Program-made: the position numbers and the translations under genes | Assembly: GCF_900104305.1 (NCBI RefSeq) | Contig: NZ_FNJC01000002.1 | Coordinates: 1-64,000 of the forward strand | From: Filomicrobium insigne | Lineage (GTDB): Bacteria > Pseudomonadota > Alphaproteobacteria > Rhizobiales > Hyphomicrobiaceae | Direction of reading: 5' to 3' | Length of the DNA stretch: 64,000 nucleotides | Notes under the pieces: generated by a model | What the model saw: the letters and a program-made list of their open reading frames with translations, nothing else | The model's database searches: none | Told to the model about the DNA's origin: nothing | Shown here: piece by piece, positions 8,375 to 18,147 of the stretch | How positions within the stretch are numbered: position 1 is the stretch's first letter | How the letters are laid out: each line of letters begins with the position of its first letter

Positions 8375-9741
8375 GATGCGCTGTTCTCCAGGGCTTCGGG
8401 CGATAGCGATATTGCGCTCGTCTCATCCTCAATCGGGAACCAGGCCGACACGCTGACGCCCGAACCATCTGTCCGATTACTGACTTCCAGTTTGCCGTTG
8501 TGATGCGAGACCCGCTCCTTCATACCCAGGATTCCAAACCCATTTGACCCTGTCGAGTAATCTGGCAATCCACGGCCATCATCGGACACCAGGACGCGTA
8601 CACCATGCCCCTCGTCCACGACGCTAATTTCCACGCGGCTCGGCTTTCCGTGACGGATCGCATTACTCAAAGACTCCTGCACGACCCGGTATATTGTCCC
8701 GTCGAGTTGCTCGCCGAAACTCGTATCCTCGATTTCAAGCTCAAGAACGATATCGGGGTGACGCCCGCGCCAGAAGTTGAGCAAGTGATCCAAGGCATGC
8801 GCCAACCCCAGATCCAATAGAAAAGCTGGTCTCAAGCGCGCAAGCATACTCTTCACATGCCCCTGCATATGGCCAACCGCCTCGCGCATACTTTGAACGC
8901 GCACGGGAATATCCTCATAACGCTGCTCATCGAGAAGAGTACCGATGGATGCTGCATCCACATCAACCGCGAATAGGAACGGTCCTATCTCGTCGTGCAG
9001 ATCTCTCGCAACATCCGCGCGTTCTTCCTCCTGCACGCTCAAGAGCTGATCCTGTAGCCGGCGATTGACCGCTTCAGCCTCTGACAGTCGTTCGACCATC
9101 TGATTGAAGCCGCGGTAAACCTGCACGAATTCAACGGGCCCCCGCTCGTCCAATCGTTCAACCTTGGACTGGCTCCCAATGCGCTTAAGTGCGTCGGCCA
9201 TTCGGCCCAACGGCCGCAACGCTCGCCCTACGATGAGGGAAATAAGAGTGACGATGCTCCCACATAAGACAAAAATGATCCAAAGCGTGTTGGCGGTATC
9301 TTCCCAAACTTCACCGACTTCGTTGCGCGGATCCGTTTCCAGAACCAACGTCCCATGACCGTCGAATGCCGACGGCAAACTCACAGTCACCGCCCGTGGT
9401 TTTCCAGCCAGCAAATTAAAAAACCATTCCGGAGGCGGATCATCTGAAACCGCCACCTCAGAGGCCATGAGCAGCTTACCCAGACTGTCCCACACGCTGG
9501 CCCGAACGTGACGATCGCCATCGAAATCCGCAACAAGCAACGCGAGCCGTCTTTGCGGATTAGTGATTTCCTCGACATCGTCGACAGCGTTTGTGGCAAT
9601 CCGCGCGCCGACTGCCAGAGCCGCACGCGTCTCCGTTTCAATCTTATCGACAGCATGCAGATAGAGCATGACACTAGCGAGCAGGAAGGTCACGACGACC
9701 GCAAGCGCAATCGAAATAATAAGTTCCAGTTTCAGCGACAT
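8371..9741 (-). CDS. membrane sensor histidine kinase (HisKA_3 type)
   Basis: The 456-residue kinase has a membrane helix at about residues 7-28, a periplasmic sensor region to about 150, a second helix at 153-172, a HAMP linker and the HisKA_3 dimerisation domain. H249 (RDLHDEIGP) is the phosphorylated residue. The ATP-binding domain has the N box VVQESLSNAIRHG and the G box VSDDGRGLP. A Shine-Dalgarno AGGAG precedes the ATG. It pairs with the response regulator that overlaps it. Length and His position equal those of the kinase at 10677, so they are paralogues. The signal is unknown. Confidence 0.94.
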   Translation of the reverse strand: MSLKLELIISIALAVVVTFLLASVMLYLHAVDKIETETRAALAVGARIATNAVDDVEEITNPQRRLALLVADFDGDRHVRASVWDSLGKLLMASEVAVSDDPPPEWFFNLLAGKPRAVTVSLPSAFDGHGTLVLETDPRNEVGEVWEDTANTLWIIFVLCGSIVTLISLIVGRALRPLGRMADALKRIGSQSKVERLDERGPVEFVQVYRGFNQMVERLSEAEAVNRRLQDQLLSVQEEERADVARDLHDEIGPFLFAVDVDAASIGTLLDEQRYEDIPVRVQSMREAVGHMQGHVKSMLARLRPAFLLDLGLAHALDHLLNFWRGRHPDIVLELEIEDTSFGEQLDGTIYRVVQESLSNAIRHGKPSRVEISVVDEGHGVRVLVSDDGRGLPDYSTGSNGFGILGMKERVSHHNGKLEVSNRTDGSGVSVSAWFPIEDETSAISLSPEALENSAS

Positions 9742-9852
9742 ACGGCCATACTCCTACTCACGGAGTCACGTTCCGTTGGGGCTTAAGAGCAGCGCAACTG
9801 AAATCCCCAGCCAACGTTGACGTCACCTAGGCAAACGATCCGCAGTGAGAGA

Positions 9853-10467
9853 TCAAATGATCTTCTGCTCGACGGCGATGCGCACAAGCTCCATCGACGT
9901 CCGCGCATTGAGCTTTTCGCGTAGAGCCGCGCAATCGTTCGTAACGGTTTTATAGGAGACCGCCGTCGCCTCTGCGATCTCAGACATGCTGCGACCCTTG
10001 GCCAGCAATCGCAACACATCCAGCTCGCGTTCCGATATATCCAGCATTTCCCCTTTGCCCACACTAACCAGAGCCAACTTCTGGGCAACATCATCGGGCA
10101 GCCAAATCTCACCGCGCACAATGGTCCGGATAGCCTTCGCCATCAGTGAGGGGTCGTCGTTCTTACTAAAGAAGCCCTTGGCGCCCATCTCAACAGCTTT
10201 AGCCGCCAGGATGGGCGCATCACTCATGGTGAAGATAAGGATTTTGGCCGAGGCATCCATTTCCTTGATCTGGCGGGAGACGTCGAATCCAGATCGATCC
10301 GGCAAATTGATATCGATAACGACACAATCCGGATTCTCGCGAGAGAACACGGCAAGACCGTCCGCGCCACTCCGGGCATCGACGATCTCGATATCTCCCT
10401 CAACCGACAACGAAGCCCTGAAGCCCGCGATGACGATCGGGTGATCTTCAATAATAAGAACCTTCAC
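9853..10467 (-). CDS. NarL/LuxR-type response regulator
   Basis: A 204-residue regulator with receiver domain (E7/D8 pocket, D52 in CVVIDINLPD) and C-terminal LuxR DNA-binding domain (ISERELDVLRLLAKGRSMSEIA). I place the start at a GTG giving VKVLIIEDHP, with GAGGTG upstream; the longer frame adds 25 residues that do not fit a receiver. It is transcribed divergently from the kinase gene at 10677, its likely partner, and is a paralogue of the regulator at 7748. Confidence 0.93.
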   Translation of the reverse strand: MKVLIIEDHPIVIAGFRASLSVEGDIEIVDARSGADGLAVFSRENPDCVVIDINLPDRSGFDVSRQIKEMDASAKILIFTMSDAPILAAKAVEMGAKGFFSKNDDPSLMAKAIRTIVRGEIWLPDDVAQKLALVSVGKGEMLDISERELDVLRLLAKGRSMSEIAEATAVSYKTVTNDCAALREKLNARTSMELVRIAVEQKII

Positions 10468-10676
10468 GGTATTTGCACCTCGATGAAAACAACCCAGCAT
10501 GCAGAGCGGGCGAAAGGCATGATACCCGTACACGGCTTCCATCGTGTCCAGTGCTTTTGCCCCGAATGCTGTCAGTTCAATTCCTTGGTGCCACGCAAAT
10601 GCCCTCCTAACGTCAACTCGGCAAGCCGCGCAAGTGCTTTCTCACCAACCCATTAACGATCACGAGACCATAGACG

Positions 10677-12047
10677 ATGTCGATCCAGATCCGCCTGAAC
10701 GCTGTCATCGCGGCCCTCCTGATCTTCTGCCTCGCGGGATTGGTTGTCACCAAACTGATCCAGGCGCGCCCCCGAATTCTCACTGAAACCACGAACATGC
10801 TGTCCTTCACCAAGGACTATATCGAGACCGCCCGCACCGGCATTCTGGCATCGCCCGACCCCAGCACACGCATGCGCGAACTTGCCACCCGGTTAGAGGA
10901 CGCACGCCACATCGAAGTGGCGCTTCTCCCGCCAGGAGAAGCAAAAATAAACGTACCCCAGACACCGCAACCTACGACACTGCAATGGCTGGAAAGCCTG
11001 ACCATCGGCGACGTCGATCCTCAAATGATCGCGATCCCATTTAAACGTGGGATGGAAGATTTTGGCAGCATCGCAATTGCCACCAGCCCATTTAACAAAC
11101 TGCGCGAACTCAGCGTGGCAATCGAGGACATTATCGTAACCGGCCTGCTGCTGGCTCTCGCAGCTTTTGGCCTGACCAGTTGGGTGATCTGGCGGGCGCT
11201 CCGTCCCGTTCACGAACTGTGCGACGCTATCGCCTTGATGGAGGCCGGCCACTATGACATTGACCTAACCGTCTCTGGGACCCCGGAAATCACCGCCATA
11301 TCGCGCAGTGTCGAGAGCTTGGCTTCCGCCCTCCGGAAGGCGCAACGCGAAAACGCAAACCTCTCCATAAGACTAATCCAGTTGCAGGATGACGAACGGC
11401 GCGCGATTGCACGCGAATTACACGATGAACTCGGCCCCCATCTCTACGCAGCGCGCGTGCGCGGTACGGCGATGAAATCCGAACTGGCCAAAGCAGAACC
11501 CGACATATCGTCCACCGCACAGATGGCCGAAAAATTATTGGAAGAAATAAATACGCTCCAGCTTGTAAATCGCCGCGTGTTGCATCAACTAGCCCCGGCT
11601 GCACTACGCGAACTCGGCTTGACTGAAGCCCTCCAGGATTTGGCTGACCGCTGGCGCGAAGAACACTCCACAATCAATCTTACGCTATCTGTCGGATTGC
11701 CTACCGATATCTCGCTCGACGAAACGACGGAGCTGACCATCTACCGCATCGTGCAAGAGTGTCTGACAAATGCCTATCGTCATGCGCATGCTAGCAATAT
11801 CGCCGTGGAAATCATGACAGAACCGTTTGGAAACAACGGACCTGCTCAATTGAAATCGGAAAAGGTAATCCGTGCCACGGTTATCGACGATGGCAAAGGC
11901 ATGAGCAACGAAATCGATTTCGGCTACGGGCTTCGAGGAATGCAAGAACGGATCACCGCATTGGGCGGGAAAATTATAATTGGAAAATCCTCCATCGGGG
12001 GCACTGAACTTTTAGCGATTCTTCCGCTCCCGAATTCCCTGGGATAA
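10677..12047 (+). CDS. membrane sensor histidine kinase (HisKA_3 type)
   Basis: The 456-residue kinase has a membrane helix near residues 8-28, a periplasmic domain, a second helix at about 152-172, then HAMP. The HisKA_3 phospho-site is H249 (ARELHDELGPHLY). The ATP-binding domain has the N box IVQECLTNAYRHAHA and the G box VIDDGKGM. Length and His position match those of the kinase at 8371, indicating duplication. It is divergent from one response regulator and upstream of a TonB-dependent receptor, which makes that receptor a candidate target (inference). Confidence 0.94.
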   Translation: MSIQIRLNAVIAALLIFCLAGLVVTKLIQARPRILTETTNMLSFTKDYIETARTGILASPDPSTRMRELATRLEDARHIEVALLPPGEAKINVPQTPQPTTLQWLESLTIGDVDPQMIAIPFKRGMEDFGSIAIATSPFNKLRELSVAIEDIIVTGLLLALAAFGLTSWVIWRALRPVHELCDAIALMEAGHYDIDLTVSGTPEITAISRSVESLASALRKAQRENANLSIRLIQLQDDERRAIARELHDELGPHLYAARVRGTAMKSELAKAEPDISSTAQMAEKLLEEINTLQLVNRRVLHQLAPAALRELGLTEALQDLADRWREEHSTINLTLSVGLPTDISLDETTELTIYRIVQECLTNAYRHAHASNIAVEIMTEPFGNNGPAQLKSEKVIRATVIDDGKGMSNEIDFGYGLRGMQERITALGGKIIIGKSSIGGTELLAILPLPNSLG

Positions 12048-12340
12048 ACAGGCAATACGCACCAGCTTACAAAGCTAATCCGCGTCAGATTCTCCCAAAA
12101 AACGTGTTACCACTGCTGTGTTGCAAATGAAGCACAGCTTAAATCGCCCGTCACTCGGGCGTTTGGGAACTTTTGCCAACACGCGTTGCAATCGTTGGAA
12201 TTTAACTCCCCCGCATAATCGGCTCCGACTGATCACTGTTTGGCACCGTCAATTGCCTGACGCGCCTGGAAACGCCGCCGAAGCAGCGCGAGACAATCGC
12301 CCAGGTGATGCGAAAGCAAATAAGCTTTTGGGGGAGGAGT

Positions 12341-14770
12341 ATGAAGAATAGTAATGTTGGGATAATCGGACTTTCATTGGTCCTGATGTCCACTCCGGCG
12401 CTCGCACAACAAGGCGAACCGGCCGCCGGAGCACCGACGGCGGCCGATATTCCGCCAGTAGATGTTATTCAGGTCCAGCCGAAAGCTGCACCCAAAGCGC
12501 AACCGAAGGCCGCCGCGAAAAAGCAGGCGCCGCAACAAATCGTTTCACCCGAACCTGTTCCGTATCAGCCCGAAGTTGTCGATGCCCCTGTTGGTCACAT
12601 TGATCCTGCAACGGGACGCCAGATCAGCAACGCGCCAACTTTAAACCCGATTGATCCGGCCTCAGGCATCTTGCCCGCTGATTTGCTTGACTACATTGGC
12701 GCCGCCAGCCGTGTGACGTCTGCTCAAATCGACGAACAGCGTCCGAAGGACAATCACGAAATTCTGGCGCGGGTACCCGGCGTCATGGTCGTGAACGATG
12801 ATGGCATGTCACGGCATTCCAATATTGGTGTACGCGGCTCTCCGGTACGCCGCTCTCGTAAAGTTCTAATCCTTGAAGACGGGCAGTCGATCAATTTCAG
12901 CTCGTACCTCGATCCCTCAACCCACTACACACCCCCAACAGACCGCATCGAAGCCGTTGAGGTCGTACGCGGGTACAATATTCCGTTCGCGCCTTTAACG
13001 AACCACGGCATTATCAACTTCCAGAACCTCAGCCCGTTCGGCCCAGAAGAGACTGTTATATCGGCGTCGATCGGTACCACGGATGGCGTGAAACGGGATT
13101 GGAACAACACGCGGCACGTCCACACACGTCAACATGCCGGGAATGTCGGCGCAGTCTTTTCGTATTCCGGCTCTGAAGCCGGCGGCGCTTGGGACAACGA
13201 AGTCCTCCGCTACAACGACTTTTACGGCGCCCTCGGTTGGAAAGGTATCAACCAGGATCTCACAGTTTCAGGCGTCTATTTCCGCCAGCGCGATAACTAC
13301 GACGAAGACAATTTCGAAGGCGACGACAGCCTGGGCATCTCGGCCGAACAACAGTTCTTCAATAACGGCCGCTGGAAATCAGGAAATCCGCTGATCGCGG
13401 ATGGTCTGACCGACTTGAACACCTACAATGCCGACTATTTCCGCCTGCAAGTCGCACACAATTGGTACGTCGACTCCAACACCACCGTGTCGACGCGCAT
13501 CTACGGCAGCGACCACGAGCGGAACCGCTTTTCAGTGCGCGACCCTGCACCAAACTTCCACATGCGCGGTCGCAACCGAAAGTACACGATCTACGGTGCC
13601 GACAGCCGCGTGGAATTCGCCAACCTGCCGCTATTTGGCGACCGGACGCAAGATGTCCAAGCCGGTATCAGCTACGAACATCATTCCTTCCGGAACTGCA
13701 CAAGCTTCGGAAAGCTCAATGAAGTTTTGGACAGCGGAAACACCGGCAATTGTTTTGCCGAAGACGGTGTGAATGGCTACGTCGATGACGGCGCCCTGGA
13801 GAAATTTGAGACAGGTGCCTTCACTGCATTCCTCCAGTCATCAATGCACTTGACCAAGACGTTCTCCGTCACGCCCGGCGTCCGCTTTGTATCTTATGAC
13901 GTCAAGCGGAACGGTGTTTACGCCGGCCCTAATCCTATCCATGTAGGAGATGTGCCTTATCCAGCGGACACAGAAGCCGGTGAACTCGTCGGCAAAGAAG
14001 AATCATCCTTCAATCACGTTCTACCCGGCGTCGCTCTGTCATGGCGCGGCATTTACAATACCAACGTCTACGGCAGCTACCATCGCGGCTTCACGCCTTC
14101 CGTAGCACGCGGTGAATTTTTCCCGCTGCCGGAAGAAGTCGGCGACAACTTCCAGGTTGGCGTTCGCACAACAGCGTTCAAAGGGCTTACGCTGGATCTC
14201 GCCTACTTCTTCAGCCGCATTGACGATTACCAGATCAAAGAGGCCTTCACGGCACCATCTGGCGCCAACATCTTCGGCACAGTCGACCAAGCTGAAATCA
14301 ACGGCTTCGAGATCTACTCACGACTCGATAGCCAGCCATATATTGGTGGACGTTTGAACTTCTTTGGCGAGGCCACATACACCTTCGCCGACTCGGTCAT
14401 CACTGAGAGCAACGTCCCCGCCGAAGTCGGCAAATACCTGCCGGAAGTCCCACGTCACTTTGCAAATCTCACACTCGGTGTGGAGCAACGCGGCCTTTGG
14501 GACGCCAGCGTATCGTGGACGTATCGGGGTGACTTCTACACCGACACAATCAACACCCCCTACGGTGGTGACGATGAAGGTGGACAGGGTCTTGTCCCCG
14601 ACGTTTGGCTGCTCTCGGCACGTGCGAACTACACTGTGCCCGGTACGAACACGACGCTTTTCGTCTCCGGACAGAATCTGACGAACGAGTTCTACATCGC
14701 CGACAGAGCAGATGGCATGAAACCCGGCATAGGCCGAACCCTGTGGGCTGGCTTTAAGCAGAAGTTCTGA
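12341..14770 (+). CDS. TonB-dependent outer membrane receptor (FecA-like)
   Basis: The 809-residue protein has a signal peptide (cleavage ALA-QQ) and an unusual Pro/Ala/Lys-rich stretch at residues 40-70. The plug domain follows (DNHEILARVPGVMV, NIGVRGSPVRRSRKVLILED), then a 22-strand-type barrel ending in Trp-Ala-Gly-Phe-Lys-Gln-Lys-Phe, with terminal Phe as for outer-membrane insertion. It should import a metal complex using TonB energy. The plug resembles Fe(III)-dicitrate receptors, but the substrate cannot be read from sequence. The start is the ATG after GGGGGAGGAGT. A strong terminator follows. Confidence 0.92.
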   Translation: MKNSNVGIIGLSLVLMSTPALAQQGEPAAGAPTAADIPPVDVIQVQPKAAPKAQPKAAAKKQAPQQIVSPEPVPYQPEVVDAPVGHIDPATGRQISNAPTLNPIDPASGILPADLLDYIGAASRVTSAQIDEQRPKDNHEILARVPGVMVVNDDGMSRHSNIGVRGSPVRRSRKVLILEDGQSINFSSYLDPSTHYTPPTDRIEAVEVVRGYNIPFAPLTNHGIINFQNLSPFGPEETVISASIGTTDGVKRDWNNTRHVHTRQHAGNVGAVFSYSGSEAGGAWDNEVLRYNDFYGALGWKGINQDLTVSGVYFRQRDNYDEDNFEGDDSLGISAEQQFFNNGRWKSGNPLIADGLTDLNTYNADYFRLQVAHNWYVDSNTTVSTRIYGSDHERNRFSVRDPAPNFHMRGRNRKYTIYGADSRVEFANLPLFGDRTQDVQAGISYEHHSFRNCTSFGKLNEVLDSGNTGNCFAEDGVNGYVDDGALEKFETGAFTAFLQSSMHLTKTFSVTPGVRFVSYDVKRNGVYAGPNPIHVGDVPYPADTEAGELVGKEESSFNHVLPGVALSWRGIYNTNVYGSYHRGFTPSVARGEFFPLPEEVGDNFQVGVRTTAFKGLTLDLAYFFSRIDDYQIKEAFTAPSGANIFGTVDQAEINGFEIYSRLDSQPYIGGRLNFFGEATYTFADSVITESNVPAEVGKYLPEVPRHFANLTLGVEQRGLWDASVSWTYRGDFYTDTINTPYGGDDEGGQGLVPDVWLLSARANYTVPGTNTTLFVSGQNLTNEFYIADRADGMKPGIGRTLWAGFKQKF

Positions 14771-14802
14771 TTGAGTAACGTCTTCAGCACGTAGATCAAT
14801 CT

Positions 14803-14838
14803 GGGCCGCCTCTCCCCGTCTCGGAGGCGGCCCTTTTT
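14803..14838 (+). terminator. strong intrinsic terminator
   Basis: GGGCCGCCTC and GAGGCGGCCC form a perfect 10-bp stem followed by TTTTT. It ends the TonB receptor transcript. Confidence 0.9.
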
Positions 14839-15005
14839 ATTGCCCGCTAGAACCTTTGCGAAAGCGAGCCTTCACCATGCTGAGCAAGACAGTTACGTTG
14901 TCCGTACAGGAGCGCCACAAGACACAATTTTCTCGCTATAATGACTAAGCAAGCACAAGTTTGCGCAAAGCCTTTACGGGCCTCGCTCAGCTCAAGAGAA
15001 ATCGA

Positions 15006-15215
15006 ATGCTCAATTGGCTAATTCGTATCGTGATGGGGATTTCCGGAGTCATTGCCGGCTGGTTCGTCGCACAGGATTCAGCCAACTTTGGCGTCGTTCA
15101 GATGGCGATATCGCTACTGCTTGTCATCGGCTGTGTCCTGCTCGCCGTCTTCTGGCCGAATATCATCGCCGTATTCAAGAGCAGCACCGAACCCGACGAC
15201 TCGCCCAATCGCTGA
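15006..15215 (+). CDS. small two-helix membrane protein
   Basis: A 69-residue hypothetical with two membrane helices (residues 3-22 and 28-52) and a polar tail rich in Asp, Pro and Ser. The ATG before LNWLIRIVMG is preferred over an upstream TTG because AAGAGA precedes it. I recognise no family. Confidence 0.55.
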   Translation: MLNWLIRIVMGISGVIAGWFVAQDSANFGVVQMAISLLLVIGCVLLAVFWPNIIAVFKSSTEPDDSPNR

Positions 15216-15426
15216 CGGCAAAATAATGCATGCTCAGCATTGCAGCATATGAAGCTTTGCACGATCTTTCGCGACCGCCCCCTTGCAGCGCCGCAATAAG
15301 CCCCCTCATATTAAGAAATGTAAGCCGACCGGGCAGCAGCTTGCTCTGGCGCAAAGTTTGCTTGATCAGTTGCTATACTGAAGGCTTGCGGCGAACGCGC
15401 TTCGCGCACAACTCACGAGGTCGAGC

Positions 15427-15945
15427 ATGGCCATTGCCGCAATACTCGCCACGATCCTCACCGCCGCTTTGACAGCGTTTAATGCCGCTGCCGCCGACCC
15501 GCTCGCCGAGTGTAATGATAGTCCGAACCCCGCAACGCAGATCCGCGGCTGCACGCAATACATAAACGAAGGCAAACCCGACAAACACAATCTCTCGATC
15601 GCTTACGTCAATCGCGCCATTGCTTACAGCATGCTAGGCAAGAATGGCGAGGCGCTGAAAGACTTTTCGTCTGCCATCGAGGTCGATCCAAACAATCCAC
15701 TTGCCTACTACAACCGTGGCAACCTTTACCTCGATACAGGACATCATGATCTCGCGATTAACGACTTCACATGCGCTCTGGCAATTGATCCCATGTTCTC
15801 CCTCGCATATTACAATCGAGGTTTAGCGTACGAGCGCCTGCAAAAGCTGCATGAAGCCAAGGCGGATTTCGCGCAGGTGCTCGCTCTGGATCCCTCACAC
15901 GCCGATGCCAAGGAGCACCTTGATAGGCTTCGCCTAATAAACTAG
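15427..15945 (+). CDS. exported tetratricopeptide-repeat protein
   Basis: The 172-residue protein has a signal peptide (cleavage near AAA-ADPL) and then about three TPR units: IAYVNRAIAYSMLGKNGEAL, LAYYNRGNLYLDTGHHDLAI and LAYYNRGLAYERLQKLHEAK. Cys residues at about 29 and 42 may form a disulfide. It probably works as a periplasmic scaffold. The start ATG has GAGG upstream. Confidence 0.88.
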   Translation: MAIAAILATILTAALTAFNAAAADPLAECNDSPNPATQIRGCTQYINEGKPDKHNLSIAYVNRAIAYSMLGKNGEALKDFSSAIEVDPNNPLAYYNRGNLYLDTGHHDLAINDFTCALAIDPMFSLAYYNRGLAYERLQKLHEAKADFAQVLALDPSHADAKEHLDRLRLIN

Positions 15946-16146
15946 TGGTCTTCTCGGATAAGCACGAACATTTCCGCCGAGAATCAAAGCTTAGACGAGC
16001 GTGATCTCGGCTGGCGATTCGCCGCAGAGCCTCTAGCATTTTGTTGAATGACGCTGATCGGCATGCCAAAAGATTGGGCATTTGTTCATCAATGTGGCAT
16101 TGCCACCGATCTAACGACCTTCCTCAACACGCATTAAGGAAACAAG

Positions 16147-17412
16147 ATGTCCGTCGATAATCTTCTCGACCGCGCGCTCGTACGCTTGGACGAAGCCGCC
16201 AGCCACCTCAAAATCGACCCGGACGTCATCGAACTTCTGAAATACCCGCGCGAAACAACAAAGGCGCGCTTGATGATCCGTATGGATGACGGATCGCGGA
16301 AATCGTTTCTGGCGTGGCGCTGTCGCTATGACGACACTCGCGGCCCGACAAAAGGTGGGATCCGTTTCCATCCTGATGCAAACGCAGACGAAGCAGAAAC
16401 TCTCGCGTTCTGGATGACATTCAAATGCGCGGTAATGAACCTGCCTTATGGTGGCGGCAAAGGCGCCGTCCAAGTTGATCCGCGCAAACTTTCGAAGGCG
16501 GAACTCGAGCGTCTTTCGCGCGCCTACATCCGGGCATTCGGCCGCATCATCGGGCCAAATAGGGATATCCCGGCCCCAGACGTCTATACCAACTCCATGA
16601 TCATGGGGTGGATGGCAGATGAATACGCACACATTGTTGGCGAAGCCGTTCCCGACGTTATTACCGGAAAGCCAGTGACCCTAGGAGGCTCTCTCGGCCG
16701 CGACGACGCGACTGCGCGCGGCGGATACTATCTTATCCGTCACCTCGCCCCAGAACTGGGACTGAACGGCACCATGAGAGTCGCCGTGCAAGGTTTCGGA
16801 AATGCTGGCCAGCATATCGCCTCTCTCCTAGCTGCCGACGGCCACAAGATTGTAGCCGTTTCCGACTCTGGCGGAGCAATCAAGGCATCCGACGGGCTCA
16901 ATCTGGACGTCCTTCGAGAAGCGAAGGCAGCCGGAAAATCCGTAACCGATACCGCCGGGGACTTTGGTCATGTCCGCTGCGAAGACGACGAAGTCATCGG
17001 AGCACCTTGCGATTTGCTCGTGCCCGCCGCACTCGAAGACATGATCCATGAAAAGAACGCATCAAGCGTCAACGCCCGCGTCATCCTTGAACTCGCAAAC
17101 GGCCCAATAACATCCGAGGCAGACAAACTCCTCGCCGCCAAGAACGTTATCGTCCTGCCGGACATTCTCGCGAACGCAGGCGGTGTCACCGTCTCGTATT
17201 TTGAGTGGGTCCAGAACCGCCAGGGCTTCTACTGGTCGCTGGTTGAGATTCACGAACGCCTCCGGGCCATTATGGAACGCGAAGGCCGGGAAATCTGGAA
17301 TGTGGCGCAGCAAAATAAATCAACGGTACGCGCTGCGGCCTACATCCAGGCTCTAAAACGTTTGGCCGAAGCTATCGAGGCCCACGGCACTCAAACCTAT
17401 TTTGCAAGCTGA
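16147..17412 (+). CDS. glutamate dehydrogenase (Glu/Leu/Phe/Val dehydrogenase family)
   Basis: It converts glutamate and 2-oxoglutarate plus ammonia with NAD(P). The 421-residue product has the catalytic-Lys motif NLPYGGGKGAV, a second conserved stretch IPAPDVYTNSMIMGW, and a Rossmann domain with VQGFGNAGQH. The length is that of hexameric bacterial enzymes. AAGGA lies 7 bases before the ATG. It is convergent with the flavin reductase gene, sharing a terminator. NAD versus NADP preference is not decided here. Confidence 0.95.
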   Translation: MSVDNLLDRALVRLDEAASHLKIDPDVIELLKYPRETTKARLMIRMDDGSRKSFLAWRCRYDDTRGPTKGGIRFHPDANADEAETLAFWMTFKCAVMNLPYGGGKGAVQVDPRKLSKAELERLSRAYIRAFGRIIGPNRDIPAPDVYTNSMIMGWMADEYAHIVGEAVPDVITGKPVTLGGSLGRDDATARGGYYLIRHLAPELGLNGTMRVAVQGFGNAGQHIASLLAADGHKIVAVSDSGGAIKASDGLNLDVLREAKAAGKSVTDTAGDFGHVRCEDDEVIGAPCDLLVPAALEDMIHEKNASSVNARVILELANGPITSEADKLLAAKNVIVLPDILANAGGVTVSYFEWVQNRQGFYWSLVEIHERLRAIMEREGREIWNVAQQNKSTVRAAAYIQALKRLAEAIEAHGTQTYFAS

Positions 17413-17420
17413 CGATGATG

Positions 17421-17446
17421 AAAAGCGGGCCCAGCCCGCTTTTTTT
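17421..17446. terminator. bidirectional intrinsic terminator
   Basis: AAGCGGGC and GCCCGCTT form a tight 8-bp stem with a 3-base loop, an A-run on the left and seven T on the right. It can end the dehydrogenase transcript rightward and the flavin reductase transcript leftward. Confidence 0.9.
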
Positions 17447-17461
17447 GTCAAGCATTCACGC

Positions 17462-18031
17462 TCACCCTCCGCGAGCACGCTTCAACAATTGCGCCCACCA
17501 TAAGAGCTGATCAAGCATCTCCTTGGCCCCGCTCTGCAGGAACTCAAAGCTCCCCAGAGACTTGCCCTCTTTCGTAACGGCCGAATAAACCGTCCACTGA
17601 ATATGGACAGCGTTTCGGATCGGCACCATCTGCAGCTCGATCGAGACTAAGCGCAACTGTTCGACGGCGCGCGCACCACCCACGCCCCCATACGCAACAA
17701 ATCCGACAGGCTTCTTTGCCCATTCATTGAACGCATAATCAAATGCGTTCTTCACCGCGCCAGTAGGCCCGTGATTATATTCTGCCGTGACAACAACAAA
17801 GCCATCGCACTCAGCAAGCCTCCTTTGCCATCGCAGCGCGACTTCATTTTTCGATGGTTCATATGCGGGCGAACTCGCTTCATCAAAGAACGGCATTGGA
17901 TAGTCGCGCAGATCCAAAATTTCGACGTCCATATCACCGCGACCAGAGGCCACTTCTTCGATCCATTTTGCCGGATGGTCAGCAAAACGGCCCGGACGCG
18001 TACTGCTGATAATGATGCCGATCCTAACCAT
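17462..18031 (-). CDS. NADPH-dependent FMN reductase
   Basis: The 189-residue flavodoxin-fold protein has the phosphate-binding loop GIIISSTRPGR and the FMN-contact stretch TAEYNHGPTGAVKNAFDY, as in the YieF/ChrR/azoreductase-type family. It likely reduces FMN or quinones with NAD(P)H in the cytoplasm. It appears to be a single gene. Confidence 0.92.
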   Translation of the reverse strand: MVRIGIIISSTRPGRFADHPAKWIEEVASGRGDMDVEILDLRDYPMPFFDEASSPAYEPSKNEVALRWQRRLAECDGFVVVTAEYNHGPTGAVKNAFDYAFNEWAKKPVGFVAYGGVGGARAVEQLRLVSIELQMVPIRNAVHIQWTVYSAVTKEGKSLGSFEFLQSGAKEMLDQLLWWAQLLKRARGG

Positions 18032-18147
18032 GACCGCTGCCTCTGGGTGTGAACTGGCCTATGCTCAAACGCAGCGTTGTTTGAAATCCGCTGCCGCAAA
18101 ACCAACGCAACCACATCGTCAGCGTTCCACCGATAAGAGCGGAGGTT

